Origin: JBBDLF01 sp040879025
GTDB lineage: Bacteria > Pseudomonadota > Gammaproteobacteria > Pseudomonadales > Pseudohongiellaceae
Length of the DNA: 35,160 nt
Direction: 5' to 3'
Assembly: GCA_040879025.1 (NCBI GenBank)
Contig: JBBDLF010000010.1
Span: 1-35,160 of the forward strand
Shown here one piece after another: positions 22,104-30,347 of this stretch; position 1 is the first letter of the stretch; each line of letters opens with the position of its first letter. The notes under the pieces were generated by a model. It did not search any database and was not told the origin of the DNA. It saw nothing but the letters and a program-made list of their open reading frames with translations. The position numbers and the translations under genes were made by a program.

Positions 22104-23225
22104 ATGGCCAAGCGAGACTATTACGAAATTCTGGACGTCGATCGTGGAGCCACGGACGTTGAAATAAAGAAAGCCTATCGGCGGGTTGCGATGAAGCATC
22201 ATCCAGACCGCAACCCCGGCGACAAGGAAGCCGAGGACCGATTCAAGGAGGCCAACGAGGCTTTTGAAGTCTTGTCCGATTCCCAGAAACGCGCGCGTTA
22301 TGACCAGTATGGTCATGCCGGAGTGGAAGGTCAGACCGGCGGCGGTCACGCTGACTTTGGTGATATTTTTGGCGACATATTCGGCGATATCTTCGGTAGT
22401 GGCCGCGGAGGCGGCGGCCGCAGTCATGTGCGGCAGGGCGCCGATTTACGTTACAACCTGGAACTGGATCTGGAATCGGCAGTTCGGGGTACCACCTCAA
22501 AACTGCGGATTCCCACGACGGTAGCTTGCAACGTCTGTGACGGTAGCGGTGCCAAACCAGGGACGTCTCCGGTTGACTGCAGCATGTGCCATGGTCACGG
22601 TCAGGTTCGTATGCAACAGGGATTTTTCTCCGTGCAGCAAACCTGCCCTCGCTGTCAGGGCGCCGGAAAGCAAATTACCGATCCCTGCCACAAGTGCCAT
22701 GGACGTGGCGCCGTGGAGGAAACCAAAACCTTGTCGGTGAAGGTGCCGCCGGGGGTGGATTCGGGCGACCGTATTCGCCTGACCGGAGAAGGACAGGCAG
22801 GCGTACACGGCGGTCCGTCGGGCGATCTGTACGTTCAGATAGTGGTCAAACCCCACAGGATATTTGTAAGGGACGGCCGGGATCTGCATTGTGAGATCCC
22901 CATCAGTTTCACTGATGCCGCGCTGGGTGGCGAACTCGAAGTTCCCACGCTGGACGGCCGCGTTAAACTGAAAATACCCGCGGAAACCCAGACCGGAAAG
23001 CTGTTCCGTCTGCGCAACAAGGGCGTCACCTCAGTACGGGGCGGATCACCCGGAGACCTGTTGTGCCGAGTGATTGTCGAAACCCCGGTACATCTCACCC
23101 GTCGTCAGAAAGAATTACTGGAAGAATTTCGCGGCATTTCCGAAACCGAAGGCCACAAACAATCCCCCAAAAAAAGTTCATGGTTTGACGGCGTAAAGAA
23201 ATTCGTAGACGACCTCCGCGCCTGA
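22104..23225 (+). CDS. dnaJ: Hsp40 co-chaperone DnaJ
   Basis: A 373-residue type I J-protein that stimulates DnaK ATPase. The ATG at 22104 gives the usual MAKRDYYEILDVDRGATDVE; an upstream ATG (22077) is atypical. The J domain has HPD at 33-35. A Gly/Phe region (GDIFGDIFGDIFGSGRGGGG) follows, then four zinc motifs CNVCDGSG, CSMCHGHG, CPRCQGAG and CHKCHGRG, and the C-terminal substrate domain. It ends just before the GGGGTCGG palindromes. Confidence 0.97.
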   Translation: MAKRDYYEILDVDRGATDVEIKKAYRRVAMKHHPDRNPGDKEAEDRFKEANEAFEVLSDSQKRARYDQYGHAGVEGQTGGGHADFGDIFGDIFGDIFGSGRGGGGRSHVRQGADLRYNLELDLESAVRGTTSKLRIPTTVACNVCDGSGAKPGTSPVDCSMCHGHGQVRMQQGFFSVQQTCPRCQGAGKQITDPCHKCHGRGAVEETKTLSVKVPPGVDSGDRIRLTGEGQAGVHGGPSGDLYVQIVVKPHRIFVRDGRDLHCEIPISFTDAALGGELEVPTLDGRVKLKIPAETQTGKLFRLRNKGVTSVRGGSPGDLLCRVIVETPVHLTRRQKELLEEFRGISETEGHKQSPKKSSWFDGVKKFVDDLRA

Positions 23226-23229
23226 TTAA

Positions 23230-23268
23230 GGGGTCGGTGGCGAATGATTATCATTCGCCTCCGACCCC
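23230..23268. repeat. GGGGTCGGTGGCGAATGAT palindrome (family member 2)
   Basis: Arms GGGGTCGGTGGCGAATGAT (23230-23248) and ATCATTCGCCTCCGACCCC (23250-23268) are complementary except at one position, with one central base. It follows the dnaJ stop by four bases. Its centre, AATGATTATCATT, is identical to the core of the classical Fur box. Confidence 0.85.
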
Positions 23269-23323
23269 GACCCCGACAGAATGCTTCACGGGATCCGTGT
23301 GATATGGCGATGTATCAGATGTT

Positions 23324-23349
23324 AATGATTATCATTCGCCACCGACCCC
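23324..23349. repeat. Half copy of the same palindrome (family member 3)
   Basis: AATGATT followed by ATCATTCGCCACCGACCCC. The right arm is complete and the left arm is reduced to its inner six bases. It provides the last codons and the stop of the kinase gene. Between members 2 and 3 (23269-23323) there is no gene. Confidence 0.85.
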
Positions 23350-24336
23350 ATGCAGGAGTTCGGTGTGTTGGGCGGGTTTCAGGCGGGGGCCGAAGCTGGT
23401 GATGAGTTTGGCAGCGGCGAGGTTGGCCAGTTTGCCGGCCTGGGCGAAGTTCATGCCGTGAGTTATGCCATAGAGGAATGCGCCGGCGAAGATGTCTCCC
23501 GCGCCGTTGGTGTCGATGGCCTTGACCGGGCTGGGAGGGATCTCGCAGAATTTGTCGCCATTGAACAACAGAGCGCCTTTGGCGCCGCGGGTGATAACAA
23601 AGCAGCGGGCTTTTTCGCGGATCTTCTCGCAGGCTGCTTCCAGAGTGTCCGTGTCTGACCACAGCATGGCTTCTTTCTCATTACAGAACAGCAGATCAAC
23701 GCCAGAGCCGAGCACTTCATTGATACCGTCGGTGAAATACTCCACCATGGAAGGGTCGGAAAATGTCATTGCCGTGGCGACGCCGTTTTCTTCGGCATGG
23801 CGTTTTAGTGCTATTGCCGCTTCCCTGGCATGAGGTGAGGTGACCAGGTACCCCTCTATATAGACATAACTTGATTGCCGGATCGCATCAACGTTTACTT
23901 CGTCGCAGGAAACCAGCTCTGATACGCCGAGATAGGTGTGCATGGTGCGTTCCGCATCGGGACTGATCATCACCAGGCAGCGGCCCGTGGTTCCGTCCTG
24001 CTGTCGGTGCAGCAGATTGGTCTCGATGTTGTGATGCCCCAGTTGATCAATGTAGAACCGGCCGGTTTCGTCATTGGCCACCTTGCCGGAAAAGTAGGCC
24101 GAACCGCCGAATTGGCTCAGTGCATACAAGGTGTTGGCAGCCGAACCTCCGCCGGACTGTGTTCTGATTCCCGCCTTACGGGTCAGAAGCTCAAGCAGTT
24201 GTTCCTGACGCTCATGGCTGACCAGGGTCATAAAGCCTTTCTCGATACCATGAGCGGTGAAAAACTCATCCTCCACTTCAAATTCCTTATCCACCAGCGC
24301 ATTGCCGATGCCATAAACGTCGTACTTCTTCATCAT
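23332..24336 (-). CDS. PfkB-family carbohydrate/nucleoside kinase (adenosine kinase-like)
   Basis: A 334-residue ribokinase-family enzyme. MMKKYDVYGIGNALVDKEFE at the start, IRTQSGGGSAANTLYALSQF as the first PfkB signature and KAIDTNGAGDIFAGAFLYGI as the second, with catalytic Asp in NGAGD. The start is at the ATG pair 24336/24333. Many proteobacterial members are annotated as adenosine kinase, but ribose, fructose or other substrates are possible. The last residues HGVGGE and the TGA stop are encoded by the palindromic repeat at 23324-23349, so the C-terminus was reshaped by the repeat. It follows hemL by 37 bases on the same strand. Confidence 0.88.
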   Translation of the reverse strand: MMKKYDVYGIGNALVDKEFEVEDEFFTAHGIEKGFMTLVSHERQEQLLELLTRKAGIRTQSGGGSAANTLYALSQFGGSAYFSGKVANDETGRFYIDQLGHHNIETNLLHRQQDGTTGRCLVMISPDAERTMHTYLGVSELVSCDEVNVDAIRQSSYVYIEGYLVTSPHAREAAIALKRHAEENGVATAMTFSDPSMVEYFTDGINEVLGSGVDLLFCNEKEAMLWSDTDTLEAACEKIREKARCFVITRGAKGALLFNGDKFCEIPPSPVKAIDTNGAGDIFAGAFLYGITHGMNFAQAGKLANLAAAKLITSFGPRLKPAQHTELLHGVGGE

Positions 24337-24373
24337 CGTCTCATTCCCGTTTGCACTGTTCCACTGCCCGGGT

Positions 24374-25696
24374 TCACCGCCCCCGGTGTTGATAGCCCAA
24401 GCCTGCAAATGCTATTTCGGCAGCTTCCAGCGTGAGTCCAATCTCCTCCTCGCCATGGGCCGCCGACATAAAACCTGCCTCATAGGCCGATGGCGCGAAA
24501 TACACGCCATTGTCGAGCATAAGGTGAAAATAACGCTGAAAATCCTTGAGCGTACAATTCATCACCTGAGAGAAACGGGTAATTTCCTTTTCTTCGCAGA
24601 AAAAGCAACCGAACATGGCGCCAACGTGCGTGGTCGTGAAGGGTACATTCGCCGCGTCAGCTCTCTGCTGCAATCCTTCCAGCAGAACCCGGGTTTGATT
24701 CTCCAGCAGGTCGTGAAAACCCGGTTCTTCAATCACTTCAAGCGCGGCATAGCCGGCAGCCACGGCGAGCGGATTACCTGAAAGCGTACCCGCCTGGTAA
24801 ACCGGCCCGATCGGTGCGAGTAATTCCATGATTTCCCGGCGTCCGCCGAATGCGCCCACCGGCAAGCCGCCGCCGATGACCTTGCCGAGCGTGGTGAGAT
24901 CGGGTGTCACACCATAGAGTGATTGTGCGCCACCGAGCGCGACGCGAAATCCTGTCATCACCTCATCAAAAATCAACAATGTGTTGTGACGGTCGCACAA
25001 GGCGCGCAATGTGCCCAGGAAACCCGGCACCGGGAGCACACAATTCATGTTTCCCGCCACCGGTTCCACAATCACACAGGCGATCTCATCACCCATTTTA
25101 CCGAACAGGCTCTCCAGAGCATCAATGTCGTTATAGGGTAATACATGAGTCAATTCGGTATAGGCTTTCGGTACCCCAAGTGAATCCGGCTCGCCGAGAG
25201 TGAGCGCCCCCGAGCCGGCCTTCACCAGCAGTCCATCAACGTGACCGTGATAACAACCTTCGAACTTGACGATTCTGTCCCGGCGGGTAAAACCCCGGGC
25301 CAGCCGAATGGTGCTCATGGTGGCTTCCGTGCCCGATGAGACGAGACGCACCGATTCAATGGACGGCACGAGGTTGCAAATCTTCTTGGCCAGAGCCACT
25401 TCCGCTTCCGTGGAGGCACCGAAACTGACTCCCAGTTCCAACTGGTGAGCCAGTGCCTGCGTAACGGCGGGATGGCTGTGTCCCAGGATCAACGGACCCC
25501 ATGCACCCACATAGTCAATGTAGCGGTTATTGTTTACATCGATGAGAAAAGGCCCTTCGCCCGCCTTGAAAAACAACGGATTTCCACCCACGCCCTTGAA
25601 GGCCCGCACCGGAGAATTGACACCTCCTGGAATATATTGCAGCGCCAGATCGTACAGTTCTGTGGAGCGGGTGGTGACAGGTTCCGACTTTGTCAT
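24374..25696 (-). CDS. hemL: Glutamate-1-semialdehyde 2,1-aminomutase
   Basis: PLP enzyme that makes 5-aminolevulinate for haem by the C5 pathway. The 440-residue protein has IPGGVNSPVRAFKGVGGNPL near the N-terminus, SSGTEATMSTIRLARGFT for phosphate binding, LIFDEVMTGFRV for the PLP ring and TTLGKVIGGGLPVGAFGG with the Schiff-base lysine at about 272. Its ATG overlaps the thiE stop (ATGA, 25693-25696), so the two are coupled. hemJ lies at the head of the same strand, linking haem genes with the thiamine pair. Confidence 0.97.
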   Translation of the reverse strand: MTKSEPVTTRSTELYDLALQYIPGGVNSPVRAFKGVGGNPLFFKAGEGPFLIDVNNNRYIDYVGAWGPLILGHSHPAVTQALAHQLELGVSFGASTEAEVALAKKICNLVPSIESVRLVSSGTEATMSTIRLARGFTRRDRIVKFEGCYHGHVDGLLVKAGSGALTLGEPDSLGVPKAYTELTHVLPYNDIDALESLFGKMGDEIACVIVEPVAGNMNCVLPVPGFLGTLRALCDRHNTLLIFDEVMTGFRVALGGAQSLYGVTPDLTTLGKVIGGGLPVGAFGGRREIMELLAPIGPVYQAGTLSGNPLAVAAGYAALEVIEEPGFHDLLENQTRVLLEGLQQRADAANVPFTTTHVGAMFGCFFCEEKEITRFSQVMNCTLKDFQRYFHLMLDNGVYFAPSAYEAGFMSAAHGEEEIGLTLEAAEIAFAGLGYQHRGR

Positions 25697-26346
25697 GGTG
25701 TGGCTACGTTAAGTTCTCGTTGGTCGAACAACCGGCACAACTTGCGGGCCCGGTGCTCCACATTGGAACAACCGAACAGGCCGTGAATGACGGCAATCAT
25801 ATCAGCTCCAGCCTCGATTACCGAGGCGGCATTGGCCTCGGTAATGCCGCCGATGGCGACTATGGGCACAACGAGCTCCTCTTTGGCCTGAACCAGCAAG
25901 CCAAGCTCGGCCCCGGGTGCCGCCGGCTTGGTCAGTGAAGGAAAGAAGCGACCAAAAGCGACGTAGCTGGCGCCTTCGTTCTGGGCATTGCGGGCGTGCT
26001 CCAGCGAGTTGTTGCAAGTGACACCAATCAGTGCTTTGGGGCCCAGTGTCTTGCGAGCCTCGGCCACGCCGGCATCTCGCTGTCCCAGGTGCACACCATC
26101 GGCACCGCACAGCTGGCAAAGTTCTACATCATCATTGATAAGCAGTGGTACATCGTACTCGCGGCAGAGTGCACACAGCAATTGTGCGATTTCGACTTGC
26201 TGTCCGTCGTCAGAACCCTTGCTGCGGTACTGCACAGCGGCGATACCTCCGTCAAGCGCCATGGTGACCGCGGCATATAAATCCTCTCCGGGCAACAGCC
26301 GGTCGTCGGTAATGGCATACACGCCTTTCATTTCTCGTATTGACAT
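25693..26346 (-). CDS. thiE: Thiamine-phosphate synthase
   Basis: Joins HMP-diphosphate and thiazole phosphate to make thiamine phosphate. A 217-residue TIM-barrel protein: GVYAITDDRLLPGEDL, GIAAVQYRSKGSDDG, LLINDDVELCQLCGADGVHL then GQRD, and IVAIGGITEANAASVIEAGA. The start may be ATG 26346 or the ATG at 26331 (MKGVYAITDD), which has a better-placed GAGAAATGA-type leader. It follows thiD by 20 bases and overlaps hemL. Confidence 0.95.
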   Translation of the reverse strand: MSIREMKGVYAITDDRLLPGEDLYAAVTMALDGGIAAVQYRSKGSDDGQQVEIAQLLCALCREYDVPLLINDDVELCQLCGADGVHLGQRDAGVAEARKTLGPKALIGVTCNNSLEHARNAQNEGASYVAFGRFFPSLTKPAAPGAELGLLVQAKEELVVPIVAIGGITEANAASVIEAGADMIAVIHGLFGCSNVEHRARKLCRLFDQRELNVATP

Positions 26347-26366
26347 ATTGTACTCTATGGGGTCGG

Positions 26367-27170
26367 TTATTGGGGTTGGCGGTTCCAGTAACTGCGGTTG
26401 GGTATGTGCTGTCCCATACCAATACGAGTCCCGTGACTGAGCGCTTCCCAGGTGAAGCGCTGGGCCTGCTGAACCGCATCGTGCAGGTCGAGTCCGTGAG
26501 CCAGGTAGCCGGACAGACCGGCCGCCAACGTACAGCCTGATCCATGATAACTGTGAGGGAGTCGAGGCCAGTTAAACAACAGAGGTTCCTGATGATTGGT
26601 GTAAAGCCGGTTAATCACCCCGGTGGTGTTCATATGCGTACCGGTCAGCAGTACATTGCGGCATCCGGTTTCGAGAATCTCATTGGCACAGGCATCCACC
26701 GTATCCGCGGTGGGCGACAGCAGCCGCATTTCCTCACTGTTCGGTGTAAGGACGGTCGTCAGGGGCAACAACAGGGTCCTGATGGCGTCCACGCTGCCTT
26801 CCGTACTGAGATTGAATCCGCCCCCGGCATAGAGCACCGGATCCAGTACCACGGGGATGTCGGGGTAGTCTCGCAACAGAGTATGAAGAACCTCCACGAC
26901 AGCTTCATTGCCGGTGAGGCCAATTTTGAAGCACTGGATCGGAATATCCTCGAGTACGGCCCGGGCCTGCTGTATCAGCACGGACGGTTGGGTATAAGTG
27001 ACTTCGATGACGTTCTCCGTGTTCTGCGCGGCGACGGCGGTGAGCACGGGCGTGCAGTGGCATCCAATGCTGAAAAGCGTCTCGATGTCAGCCTGGATTC
27101 CGGCGCCACCGGTGGGATCGAGACCGGAAAAGCACATCACTGTCGGTCGTTGAAAACTCATAGTCTCCAC
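26367..27170 (-). CDS. thiD: Hydroxymethylpyrimidine (phosphate) kinase
   Basis: Phosphorylates HMP twice to supply ThiE. Ribokinase-fold protein with VMCFSGLDPTGGAGIQADIE at the N-terminus and HSYHGSGCTLAAGLSGYLAH near the C-terminus, where the GSGC(T/A) anion hole is intact. The GTG at 27170 gives 267 residues; ATG at 27161 (MSFQRPTVMCF) is equally likely. It forms thiD-thiE-hemL in order. hemJ is 19 bases upstream. Confidence 0.95.
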   Translation of the reverse strand: METMSFQRPTVMCFSGLDPTGGAGIQADIETLFSIGCHCTPVLTAVAAQNTENVIEVTYTQPSVLIQQARAVLEDIPIQCFKIGLTGNEAVVEVLHTLLRDYPDIPVVLDPVLYAGGGFNLSTEGSVDAIRTLLLPLTTVLTPNSEEMRLLSPTADTVDACANEILETGCRNVLLTGTHMNTTGVINRLYTNHQEPLLFNWPRLPHSYHGSGCTLAAGLSGYLAHGLDLHDAVQQAQRFTWEALSHGTRIGMGQHIPNRSYWNRQPQ

Positions 27171-27189
27171 AAAGCCCGGGCTTGTTTGT

Positions 27190-27609
27190 TCAGGGTTTAA
27201 CGACTACCAGAATCACAATGCCAACCAGCAACAGCACGGGGAATTCGTTGAACCCGCGGTAGAACCGGTGGCTGTGAGCATTGGCGTCATTCCGGAACCT
27301 GAGCAACAGGCGCCAGCAGAGCCCATGATATGCCAGCAGTACCAACACCAGCGCCAGTTTGCCGTACATCCAGCCGCTCGCCAGATAGTAGCCGGGGTTC
27401 AGTACCAGTAACCATACACCAAGGACAACGGTGGCGATGGCCGAGGGCGTGGTAATCGCCCAGAATAGCTTGTACTCCATCACCTTGAAGCGTTCGATGC
27501 TGATTCCATCTTCGCTCATGGCATGGTAGACAAACAGCCTGGGCAGGTAAAACAGGCCGGCAAACCAGCAGATCACCGCGATGATATGAAATGCCTTGAC
27601 CCAAAGCAT
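27190..27609 (-). CDS. hemJ: Protoporphyrinogen IX oxidase HemJ
   Basis: A 139-residue inner-membrane protein with four hydrophobic helices. MLWVKAFHIIAVICWFAGLF contains the conserved His8, and YLPRLFVYHA the second histidine; MYGKLALVLVLLAYHG carries the conserved Lys and another His. HemJ converts protoporphyrinogen to protoporphyrin in bacteria lacking HemG or HemY. It leads the minus-strand group that includes hemL, which supports a shared haem role. Confidence 0.9.
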   Translation of the reverse strand: MLWVKAFHIIAVICWFAGLFYLPRLFVYHAMSEDGISIERFKVMEYKLFWAITTPSAIATVVLGVWLLVLNPGYYLASGWMYGKLALVLVLLAYHGLCWRLLLRFRNDANAHSHRFYRGFNEFPVLLLVGIVILVVVKP

Positions 27610-27727
27610 AGCGAGGATTTCCCTTAATCCGGATGTGAGAAGACCTGATTATACAGATGTAGTGCGCCACGGTCGGGGACTTTGATGTCACGATTCGCTT
27701 TGTCGGCCGCGTGTTGGCGTTTGCTTT

Positions 27728-27755
27728 TGCATTATCCAGCCCGCTGTGTAAGATA
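27728..27755 (+). promoter_or_regulatory. Candidate sigma-70 promoter of argC
   Basis: TTGCAT (27728-27733) and TAAGAT (27750-27755) are spaced by 16 bases, 77 bases before the argC start. No clear ArgR box was found. The remaining 27610-27727 separates divergent hemJ and argC. Confidence 0.4.
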
Positions 27756-27831
27756 CTCCGTCCGTCCGTGCGAAGGCCGGACCAGGGCACAGGCCCGGGA
27801 CTAAACCAGTACAGCAATTCAGGAGCAGCCA

Positions 27832-28875
27832 ATGATCAGAATCGGCGTGGTGGGGGCGACAGGCTACACGGGCGTGGAATTACTGCGTTTGCTCGCGCCG
27901 CGCCGCGACGTCACCCTGTCCGTGGTCACTTCGCGTGAACTGCAGGGAACGCCGGTGGCGGATTTGTTCCCGAATCTGCGCGGACAAATTGATCTGGAGT
28001 TTTCCGCGCCGGACACCGAAAGCCTGGCGCAGTGTGATGTGGTGTTCTACGCCACGCCCCATGCCGTGGCGATGCATACCGCCGCCGAACTGCTGTCCCG
28101 GGATGTGCGCATCATCGATATTTCCGCCGATTTCCGTATCAAGGATCAGGCGTTATGGGAGCAGTGGTATAAAACCACACACGTCTGTCCGCAGTTGCTG
28201 CCGGACGCGGTGTACGGTCTGCCGGAGGTGAATCGCGAGCAAATCAAAGAGGCTCGCCTGGTCGCGGTGCCGGGCTGCTATCCGACGGCGACGCAACTGG
28301 GCTTCATGCCTTTGCTCGAGAATGGACTGGTGGATACCGGTCACCTGATTGCCGATGCCAAATCCGGCGTCAGTGGCGGCGGCCGCAAAGCGGCGGAAGC
28401 GTTCCTGCTGGGCGAGTGCGCCGAGTCCATCAAGGCTTACGGGGTATCAGGTCACCGGCACAGCGCCGAAATTGCTCAGCAACTGAGTCTCTATGGCGGT
28501 GAGCCGGTCAATCTCACCTTTATGCCTCATCTTGCGCCGATGATCCGCGGTATCCTGGCAACCCTGTATGCGCCGGCGAAGGATCCGGTCCAACTCAGCG
28601 GCGCCGAATTGCAGCAGTTGTATGAAGCGCGTTATGCCGACGAACCCTTTGTCGACGTGTTGCCTGCGGGCGTTTCTCCGGCAACGCGCAACGTGCGGGG
28701 TGCCAACATCTGTCAGATTTCAGTGAATTACGTGGAACAAACCGGCATGGTTGTGGTCTTGTCTGTTATTGATAACCTGGTCAAGGGCGCGTCCGGCCAG
28801 GCAGTGCAGAACTTCAATATCATGTCGGGATTTCCCGAAACTGCAGGACTGAATCACATTGCACTGCTTCCTTGA
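27832..28875 (+). CDS. argC: N-acetyl-gamma-glutamyl-phosphate reductase
   Basis: NADPH-dependent third step of arginine biosynthesis. 347 residues, type 1 length. IRIGVVGATGYTGVELLRLL is the nucleotide-binding motif, VAVPGCYPTATQLGFMPLLE holds catalytic Cys149, and GVSGGGRKAAEAF and SGHRHSAEIAQQLSLYGG follow. FMPHLAPMIRGILATLYAP is also conserved. The ATG at 27832 follows AGGAGCAGCC. It is followed by the coiled-coil membrane protein, bactofilin and erpA genes on the same strand. Confidence 0.97.
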   Translation: MIRIGVVGATGYTGVELLRLLAPRRDVTLSVVTSRELQGTPVADLFPNLRGQIDLEFSAPDTESLAQCDVVFYATPHAVAMHTAAELLSRDVRIIDISADFRIKDQALWEQWYKTTHVCPQLLPDAVYGLPEVNREQIKEARLVAVPGCYPTATQLGFMPLLENGLVDTGHLIADAKSGVSGGGRKAAEAFLLGECAESIKAYGVSGHRHSAEIAQQLSLYGGEPVNLTFMPHLAPMIRGILATLYAPAKDPVQLSGAELQQLYEARYADEPFVDVLPAGVSPATRNVRGANICQISVNYVEQTGMVVVLSVIDNLVKGASGQAVQNFNIMSGFPETAGLNHIALLP

Positions 28876-28924
28876 TGCGTTATGATCTGAACCAGGAATA
28901 CGTATTTGAGAGACTTCGCTGCTG

Positions 28925-29680
28925 ATGCCGAACGTTGTCAAGGGAAGCAAACAGGAACGAATGGTGGTGGTGCCCTACCGCCCTTGGCGGCGAGTATTTT
29001 CCACCTTCCTGATACTGCTGGCGATTACCGCGGCCGGCGCCACCGGCTATTTTAACGGTTATTACCGGGCCACTGTTGACGGCAAGTTGCTGGGGATGGA
29101 TCGTGATGAAATCGCCCGGCAACTGATACAGGCCCAGGATGAAAATGCCGCTCTGCGCCGCCAGGTGGCCATATTGGACAGCAACAGTGAAGTGGACCGT
29201 CACGCCAACGAAGAACTGCAAGCCACGTTGACCAGCCTGCGCAGACGCGTGGTGGAACTGGAGCACGATGTGGTGTTTTACCGCCAGGTAGTGACTGATG
29301 AAGCGGGCTCCGGACTGTTGATAGGACAGCTGGATCTGAAGGCCACACCGCAGGCCGGAAGATTCCGTTACCGGCTGGTTCTGCGGCAACAGGACCCGGA
29401 TGGGGTCCGCTTTCTGAACGGCCATGTCAACGTGAATCTGGTGGGTATCCGCGAAAGCGAACAGGTCGTCATTCCGCTGCGGGAAATTTCCGACGCGGAA
29501 GACCAGCTTGATATCAAGCTGCGCTTCAAGGAGTTCCAGGAAATAGAGGGCGAATTGGCACTTCCCGCCAACTTGAAGCCTGAAGGCGTTCATGTCGCCG
29601 CCGTGTCCACGTCACCAGTGGCCGCTACGGTCAGCAAAACCTTCAGTTGGGTGGTGGCTGACTCGCAAACAGCGGAATGA
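28925..29680 (+). CDS. Single-pass membrane protein with periplasmic coiled coil (DUF6776-like)
   Basis: A 251-residue protein: a short cytoplasmic basic segment, one transmembrane helix (about residues 24-43, FSTFLILLAITAAGATGYF), a coiled coil at about 60-105 (AQDENAALRRQVAILDSNSE and RRRVVELEHDVVFYRQVV), then a beta-rich C-terminal domain. I believe the family is DUF6776, found next to bactofilin in Pseudomonas-like genomes, but I could not check. A role in envelope organisation with the bactofilin is inferred from the shared operon. The gap to the bactofilin start is 35 bases. Confidence 0.75.
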   Translation: MPNVVKGSKQERMVVVPYRPWRRVFSTFLILLAITAAGATGYFNGYYRATVDGKLLGMDRDEIARQLIQAQDENAALRRQVAILDSNSEVDRHANEELQATLTSLRRRVVELEHDVVFYRQVVTDEAGSGLLIGQLDLKATPQAGRFRYRLVLRQQDPDGVRFLNGHVNVNLVGIRESEQVVIPLREISDAEDQLDIKLRFKEFQEIEGELALPANLKPEGVHVAAVSTSPVAATVSKTFSWVVADSQTAE

Positions 29681-29715
29681 GTGGAATAAGCCGGAATCAA
29701 CAGGAGAATCCAATC

Positions 29716-30174
29716 ATGTTCGGGAACTCGAATGGAAAAGAGGCCGATGCCGGCCAGGCACATACCCTGATATCCCGCACGACAGAAGTTACCGGGGATA
29801 TTCGCTTCAGCGGTGAACTAATCGTTGAGGGAAGGGTTTGCGGCAATATTTATGCTGAAGACCAGTCCAATGCTGTGGTCAGGGTGGCGGAATCCGGTCG
29901 CGTGGAAGGTGAAATTGCCGTCCCTTCGGTTGTCATCAATGGCCGGGTAACCGGCGACGTACGCTCGGCGCGCCATATTGAACTGGCGGCCAAGGCTGTG
30001 GTGGACGGCGATGTTTACTATAATCTGATAGAAATGGTCATGGGCTCCGAGGTTAACGGCAAGCTGCTGCATGTCAGTGGTCCGGAAACGGAAACGGCGA
30101 AGCAGGCCGACCCTGAGGACCGACCGCTCTACTCTCCGGAATCCGGGGCGGCCGCCGGAGAAACCGCCGGGTAG
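29716..30174 (+). CDS. Bactofilin (polymer-forming cytoskeletal protein)
   Basis: A 152-residue bactofilin. The ATG at 29716 follows CAGGAGA. A short disordered N-terminus precedes the right-handed beta-helix (TEVTGDIRFSGELIVEGRV, GNIYAEDQSN, GEIAVPSVVINGRVTGDVRS, AKAVVDGDVYYNLIEMVMGS), whose repeated V-x-G-x-I/V pattern is the family hallmark. A Pro/Ala/Glu-rich tail of 30 residues follows. Bactofilins form filaments that localise cell-wall enzymes. The M23 endopeptidase encoded 1.7 kb away is a plausible client, as in other bacteria. Confidence 0.92.
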   Translation: MFGNSNGKEADAGQAHTLISRTTEVTGDIRFSGELIVEGRVCGNIYAEDQSNAVVRVAESGRVEGEIAVPSVVINGRVTGDVRSARHIELAAKAVVDGDVYYNLIEMVMGSEVNGKLLHVSGPETETAKQADPEDRPLYSPESGAAAGETAG

Positions 30175-30223
30175 CCCCGGGCGGAAAACGCGTCCGTCGC
30201 ACGGTGAGCCAAAGCCTCGGAGA

Positions 30224-30257
30224 ATAATTGACTATTTTACTCAGGATTAGAGATAAT
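30224..30257 (+). promoter_or_regulatory. erpA promoter with candidate IscR type 1 site
   Basis: TTGACT (30228-30233) and GATAAT (30252-30257) form a promoter with 18-base spacing, 91 bases before erpA. The 25 bases from 30224 match the IscR type 1 consensus (ATASYYGACTRWWWYAGTCRRSTAT) at 21 positions by my count and cover the -35. IscR binding there would repress erpA when Fe-S clusters are plentiful. Confidence 0.6.
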
Positions 30258-30347
30258 AGCGGGTGTTGGCCGGTCCGGTGTTGACAGACTGGATCACCGC
30301 TGATCCTACCAACATTCATCCACTCAACATGTCGATGTCGCCAATTT

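Noticed and set aside
23243..23336. Functional Fur operators controlling dnaJ or the kinase
   Set aside because: The Fur-box-like cores lie downstream of both converging genes and are part of a larger repeated palindrome, so promoter control there is unlikely.
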